Part shown: piece by piece, positions 6,916 to 9,865 of the stretch | How the letters are laid out: each line of letters opens with the position of its first letter | Numbering within the stretch: position 1 is the first letter of the stretch | Assembly (NCBI GenBank): GCA_021788955.1 | Contig: JAJYKC010000037.1 | Coordinates: 1-9,865 of the forward strand | Direction: 5' to 3' | DNA: 9,865 bases | Source of the DNA: Acidobacteriota bacterium | GTDB taxonomy: Bacteria; Acidobacteriota; Terriglobia; Bryobacterales; Bryobacteraceae | Notes under the pieces: model-generated | What the model saw: the letters and a program-made list of their open reading frames with translations, nothing else | Told to the model about the DNA's origin: nothing | Databases searched by the model: none | Program-made: the position numbers and the translations under genes

Positions 6916-8505
6916 TCACGCGTACTTGTGCCGCTTGGCGCTCCAGCGGGCAGGGCCGTATTCGCCCAATGAGAGTGGGCCTTCCATCGAATCGCCGTTC
7001 ACCGTGCCGGTGAAAGCGTAGTGTAACTCCTGGCCCTGGATATGTTGGCGGCTGTGGAACTTAACGAGGTTTCCGTGGACCTCGCCGGAGAGGTCGCCGA
7101 TGAGGTACTCGCCGAAGTGCGTGCCGACGAGTTTGTTGCCATGCTGTTCGAAGACAAGAGTGTGAGTGCCGGAGCCGCGGAGGAACTCAATTTCGGCGGT
7201 CCACTGGCCGTCGATGTTGGCGGGTTCGCCGGAGGGCTCGGGGGGATTTTCGAACTTGGGCGGATTTTGCAGAACGGCGACGAGTTTTTCGGCGGCGATT
7301 TTTTCATCGCCCGGCATCATCATGTAGGGCATGATACCTACGGCGCTGTTTTCCATGTCATGGGGCCGGGTTCCGTGGGCGCGCTCGAGGATGACGCGGG
7401 GCGAGCCGGCGAGCAAGGTGTCGTAGACTTCCTGCCCCGTGATGTTGAGCGCGCGGCCGTCCCAGTGGATGATGAGCGACGGGGCATGGTTGGAGAGGCT
7501 TCTCGGCTGATTCACGTGCGTGGTGACGCCGGGAACCTTGGTGACGCGGGTGGAGACGTAGTCGAGCCAGCCCTGCCACTGGTTCCATTCGGCTTTGTGG
7601 TCGCGGCGGGTCCACATCTGGACCGCGGTGAGCATGCCCATGATTTCTTCCTTGCCGACCTTGAGCGAGCGGCCGAAGGCGTGATGCGGCGCGCTGTTGG
7701 CCCAGGCGGCCTGCAGGAGGTTCTTGTCGCCGAGCAGAAGGCCGGCGCACTGGGGTCCGCGGAGGCATTTGCCGCCGCTGTAGGCGACGGCGGTCGCGCC
7801 CCGGCCGAGATGGATGTTCGGGATGGTCAGCATTTCGGCGGCGGCGTCCACCAGGACCGGGACATTCCACTTCTTCGCCATCGCGGAGACGGCGGCGGTC
7901 CCGAGCTCACCTTCGTCTCCGGGTCCGGCCAGGATGTAGACCATCGCGGTTCGCTCGCTGAAGGCCGCCTCGCATTCGGCGGCGGTGTTGGGCTGGACGA
8001 TCTTGACGCCGAGCATGCGGATGGCGTGGTCGTAGACGTTGCGCGAGTAAGTGGGGATGATTACCTCGCTCTTCATGCCGCGGAGATTCGGAAGGCGCTG
8101 CATTTTCTCCGGGTCGCCTCCGGCGAGGCAGGCCGTCGTGGTGTGGGTCATCGCGGCGGCGCAACCGGCGGTGACGATGCCCCAGGGGGCCTGCGTGAGC
8201 GAAGCGAGTTGCTCGCCGACGGCGTTCATGAGCTCGTCGAGATCGACATAGTGGCTGCCGGCCTCGTCCATGGCGCGCTTGACTTCGGGGAGGGTGAGCG
8301 AGCCGCTGATGATGGTGTATGTACCTTTGCAATTGATAAGCGGGCGGACGCCGATGGATTCGTAGATGCTTGGGCCGAGCGTGAGTTCGGAAGCCTGAAT
8401 CGAAGGCCCGGCGGCGAGAGCCGCCGCGGCGGCGCCGGCCTGGAAAAGGCTTCGGCGGCTGAGAGTCGGGGAAGGTGACGAAGAAGATCGAGTTTGTTTT
8501 GCCAT
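6916..8505 (-). CDS. Tat-exported SelA-fold PLP enzyme (ammonia-lyase/dehydratase-like) with C-terminal beta domain
   Basis: A 529-residue PLP-dependent fold-type I protein related to SelA and to D-glucosaminate-6-phosphate ammonia-lyase (DgaE). The start at 8505 gives MAKQTR and then LSRRSLFQAG, a twin-arginine signal running to about residue 38; a GGAG lies 7 nt upstream. A longer frame reaches 8733, but its extra 76 residues are basic non-domain sequence. The PLP domain spans about 45-415: ESIGVRPLINCKGTYT, HYVDLDELMNAVGEQ, GIVTAGCAAAMT, VLVDAAAE with Asp220 for the PLP ring nitrogen, and YSGGKCLRGPQCAG with Lys246 as the likely Schiff-base lysine. Residues about 430-529 form a separate beta-rich domain (IDGQWTAEIEF, TLVFEQHGNKLVGTHFG, YAFTGTVNGDSMEGPLSLGEYG, ending ARWSAKR), of a type I associate with exported proteins of Acidobacteria. 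Tat export fits a cofactor loaded in the cytoplasm. It is the first gene of the - strand cluster. It is unlikely to be a true SelA given its export. Confidence 0.87.
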   Translation of the reverse strand: MAKQTRSSSSPSPTLSRRSLFQAGAAAAALAAGPSIQASELTLGPSIYESIGVRPLINCKGTYTIISGSLTLPEVKRAMDEAGSHYVDLDELMNAVGEQLASLTQAPWGIVTAGCAAAMTHTTTACLAGGDPEKMQRLPNLRGMKSEVIIPTYSRNVYDHAIRMLGVKIVQPNTAAECEAAFSERTAMVYILAGPGDEGELGTAAVSAMAKKWNVPVLVDAAAEMLTIPNIHLGRGATAVAYSGGKCLRGPQCAGLLLGDKNLLQAAWANSAPHHAFGRSLKVGKEEIMGMLTAVQMWTRRDHKAEWNQWQGWLDYVSTRVTKVPGVTTHVNQPRSLSNHAPSLIIHWDGRALNITGQEVYDTLLAGSPRVILERAHGTRPHDMENSAVGIMPYMMMPGDEKIAAEKLVAVLQNPPKFENPPEPSGEPANIDGQWTAEIEFLRGSGTHTLVFEQHGNKLVGTHFGEYLIGDLSGEVHGNLVKFHSRQHIQGQELHYAFTGTVNGDSMEGPLSLGEYGPARWSAKRHKYA

Positions 8506-8512
8506 AAAGGGA

Positions 8513-8516
8513 CTCC
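8513..8516 (-). promoter_or_regulatory. Ribosome binding site of the PLP enzyme gene
   Basis: GGAG on the - strand lies 7 nt upstream of ATG 8505. Together with the Tat signal starting there it selects this start over the upstream in-frame extension to 8733. Confidence 0.6.
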
Positions 8517-8521
8517 AAAAT

Positions 8522-8541
8522 CCGCGGACGACTGGCCGCGG
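8522..8541 (-). repeat. CCGCGG inverted repeat in the 5' leader of the PLP gene
   Basis: Two copies of the self-complementary hexamer CCGCGG (8522-8527 and 8536-8541) flank an 8-nt loop and could form a 6-bp all-GC hairpin in the - strand leader, 5 nt before the GGAG ribosome binding site. It may modulate translation. Such short GC dyads also arise by chance in GC-rich DNA. Confidence 0.35.
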
Positions 8542-8655
8542 GTCGAACGGTCCGGGGTTCCTCACTTTTGATAGCACAAAAATAATCAATCGTGGAGAAA
8601 AGAGAGAAAAAGTAAGCCGGGCGCATCTCCGCGTGGGCTGTGATAGGATCGCGCT

Positions 8656-8755
8656 AACCGGGCTGGGGGGCCGGAATCTGAAGTAACGTCCGCTTGAGCG
8701 ACGTGGGAGGAGTGTGCCGCCCGGTTGGAACAAAACCGGGGGCGCGTGTTTTTTT
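8656..8755 (+). promoter_or_regulatory. Attenuator-like leader of the PQQ dehydrogenase gene
   Basis: Three complementary segments occur in order: AACCGGGC (8656-8663), GCCCGGTT (8719-8726) and AACCGGG (8734-8740). The middle one can pair either with the first (8 bp, plus a G-U and a C-G pair outward) or with the third (7 bp, 7-nt loop, with two further pairs across a GG bulge to 8744). The second option is followed by seven Ts (8749-8755), giving an intrinsic-terminator-like hairpin directly before ATG 8757. The pairing options are visible in the sequence; the regulatory role is inferred. A 4-8 nt gap between stem and T-tract weakens the terminator reading. Confidence 0.4.
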
Positions 8756-8756
8756 G

Positions 8757-9865
8757 ATGCGGAAGCGATGGTTGGCCATAGCAGTGCTCGCGCTGGGGAT
8801 GGCGCGCGGCGAGGATCTGGCGGAGGCAGGGCGGAGGCGGTTCGTATCCGTTTGCGCGGGCTGCCACGGGGCGGACGCGGCGGGCGGCGAGCGTGCGCCG
8901 GGAATCGGGCAGGGCGACAGCGGGCGGCTCGGAACCGACGACGGAGTGCGCGATCTGATCCGGAAAGGGATTCCCGGAACGGGGATGCCGGCGTTTAGAC
9001 TGCCGGACACGGAATTGGCGGAGTTGACGGCATTTGTGCGGTCGCTGGTGCGGCCGGCGGTGGAAGCGAATCCGCCGGGAGAAAAGAAAGACGGAGCGAA
9101 GTATTTTTTCGGCGTGGGCGGTTGCTCAGCGTGCCATACCGTGAACGGGCGCGGGGGGCTGCGCGGCCCGGACCTGACGCAGGCCGGCGAGCGGCTGACA
9201 CTGGGGCGAATCGAGCAGGCGCTGAGCCATCCGGAGACGCTCGATGGGAGCGGGTATCAAGCTGCGGCGATCCGCCTTCGGGATGGCCGCGAGGTGCGCG
9301 GGATCGTCAAGAACGAGAGTGGGTTCGATTTGCAGGTGCTGGGTTTTGACAAGCGTTTGTACCTGCTGAGGAAGAGCGAGGTGTCGGCAATTGAGCGGGA
9401 ACCGGGGTCCGGAATGCCTCCGGTGAAGGGGACGCCGGCCGAGCGCCAGGACGTGATCGCGTTTCTGGCGCACCTGCCCGCCGCGGCTTCCTCCCGCGCA
9501 GCGGCGGCGCCGCTGCCGGGCGCGGTGAGTTGGGATGAGGTACGGAGCCCGAAGCCCGGCGAATGGCCGACATATCACGGAGTGCTCGGAGGGAACCGGT
9601 ATTCCCCGTTGGTGCAGATCGACAGGAGCAATGTCGCGAGCCTCGCGCCGGCGTGGATGTATCCGGCGCCGGGAGGCGGAAGCCTGGAAGTGACGCCGGT
9701 GGTTGTGGGCGGCGTGATGTACGTGACAACGGCAAACTCCGTTTACGCGCTCGATGCCGCGAGCGGGCGGGAGATCTGGCGCTACGCGCAGCCACGGCAC
9801 CGTGGCGTGGTTGGGGACGCGCCGGCGGGAATCAATCGGGGCGTGGCGGTGCTTGGTGACCGGGT
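8757..9865 (+). CDS. Secreted quinohemoprotein: two cytochrome c domains plus PQQ beta-propeller (3' truncated by window edge)
   Basis: An open frame of 369 codons runs without a stop from ATG 8757 past the window end. It encodes the N-terminal part of a periplasmic PQQ-dependent dehydrogenase fused to cytochromes. Residues 1-18 are a signal peptide (MRKRWLAIAV and so on). Cytochrome 1: CAGCH at 33-37, axial Met77 in GIPGTGMPAF. Cytochrome 2: CSACH at 123-127 with axial Met220 in GSGMPP. Between heme motif and Met lies an insertion (about 163-212) with LRDGREVRGIVKNES, as in the Planctomycetes/Verrucomicrobia heme-binding domain family TIGR02603. From about 269 the PQQ propeller starts: WPTYHGVLGGNRYSPL, NVASLAPAW, EVTPVVVGGVMYVT, VYALDAASGREIWRY. 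Such enzymes oxidise alcohols or sugars and pass electrons to the hemes. Classical quinohemoprotein dehydrogenases carry the heme domain at the C-terminus, so the N-terminal di-heme order is less usual. The catalytic PQQ residues lie beyond the window. No strong Shine-Dalgarno is seen. Confidence 0.9.
   Translation, partial: MRKRWLAIAVLALGMARGEDLAEAGRRRFVSVCAGCHGADAAGGERAPGIGQGDSGRLGTDDGVRDLIRKGIPGTGMPAFRLPDTELAELTAFVRSLVRPAVEANPPGEKKDGAKYFFGVGGCSACHTVNGRGGLRGPDLTQAGERLTLGRIEQALSHPETLDGSGYQAAAIRLRDGREVRGIVKNESGFDLQVLGFDKRLYLLRKSEVSAIEREPGSGMPPVKGTPAERQDVIAFLAHLPAAASSRAAAAPLPGAVSWDEVRSPKPGEWPTYHGVLGGNRYSPLVQIDRSNVASLAPAWMYPAPGGGSLEVTPVVVGGVMYVTTANSVYALDAASGREIWRYAQPRHRGVVGDAPAGINRGVAVLGDR

Larger units (their letters stand above)
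8506..8756. promoter_or_regulatory. Divergent intergenic region between the PLP cluster and the PQQ dehydrogenase gene
   Basis: This 251-bp gap separates divergent genes, so it should hold both promoters. A conspicuous AT-rich island at 8563-8616 is the likely site. It contains the dyad TTGAT (8568-8572) / ATCAA (8585-8589) with a 12-nt spacer, which could be an operator. I could not find a -35/-10 pair with consensus spacing on either strand, so no promoter is drawn exactly. Near the PLP gene, CCGCGG occurs at 8522-8527 and 8536-8541. Near the PQQ gene lies an attenuator-like set of repeats. Confidence 0.5.

Noticed and set aside
7042..8478. 478-codon + strand open frame opposite the PLP enzyme gene
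   Set aside because: It is an antisense shadow: rich in Gly, Asp, Ala and Glu with no domain motif, while the - strand shows a Tat signal, PLP Lys and family motifs.
8633..8686. 17-codon GTG-started frame in the PQQ gene leader (possible leader peptide)
   Set aside because: It spans one attenuator arm, but there is no Shine-Dalgarno, no run of a regulatory codon and a GTG start; not supported as a gene.
8506..8733. Upstream extension of the PLP enzyme to 8733
   Set aside because: The added 76 residues are basic and unstructured, precede a complete Tat signal, and would cross the AT-rich intergenic island; the GGAG site fits ATG 8505.
9126..9800. 224-codon - strand open frame opposite the PQQ dehydrogenase
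   Set aside because: His/Arg/Pro-rich shadow; the + strand here carries heme and PQQ motifs.

Overview
The window reads as high-GC chromosomal DNA from a free-living, probably Gram-negative soil-type bacterium. The mix of genes resembles Acidobacteriota of the Solibacter/Bryobacter kind: Tat-exported enzymes, a PQQ dehydrogenase fused to a planctomycete/acidobacterial-type heme domain, and a SelA-like PLP enzyme. No rRNA or other taxonomic marker is present, so this placement is inference. No tRNA, CRISPR array, insertion sequence or phage gene was seen.

Left part, + strand (1-3294). The C-terminal half of an NrfD/HybB-type quinone-interacting membrane subunit enters from the left edge. After 19 bp comes a large polytopic membrane protein resembling DUF2339. 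A hairpin follows its stop, and then a secreted START/SRPBCC-like protein whose 3' end overlaps the convergent small membrane gene by 70 bp.

Central part, - strand (8505 down to 3225). Five genes run in one direction: a Tat-exported SelA-fold PLP enzyme with an extra C-terminal beta domain, a Tat-exported RidA-family protein, an ACS-type MFS permease, an exported alditol-oxidase-like flavoprotein, and a small four-helix membrane protein. Gaps are short (24, 27, 55 and 76 bp with the starts chosen here). The first three look like one transcription unit. PLP ammonia-lyases and dehydratases release enamine/imine intermediates that RidA proteins hydrolyse, and ACS permeases carry sugar acids. I therefore propose a periplasmic route that deaminates an amino acid or amino-sugar acid and imports the resulting keto acid. 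AldO-like oxidation of alditols to aldoses and aldonic acids would fit the same chemistry. This is a hypothesis.

Right part, + strand (8757 to end). Divergent from the PLP gene, across a 251-bp intergenic region, lies the first ~369 codons of a secreted quinohemoprotein: two N-terminal cytochrome c domains followed by a PQQ beta-propeller. It stays open to the window edge. The leader contains mutually exclusive complementary segments and a GC hairpin followed by seven Ts just before the ATG, which looks like an attenuator. No stretch longer than about 300 bp lacks a gene.
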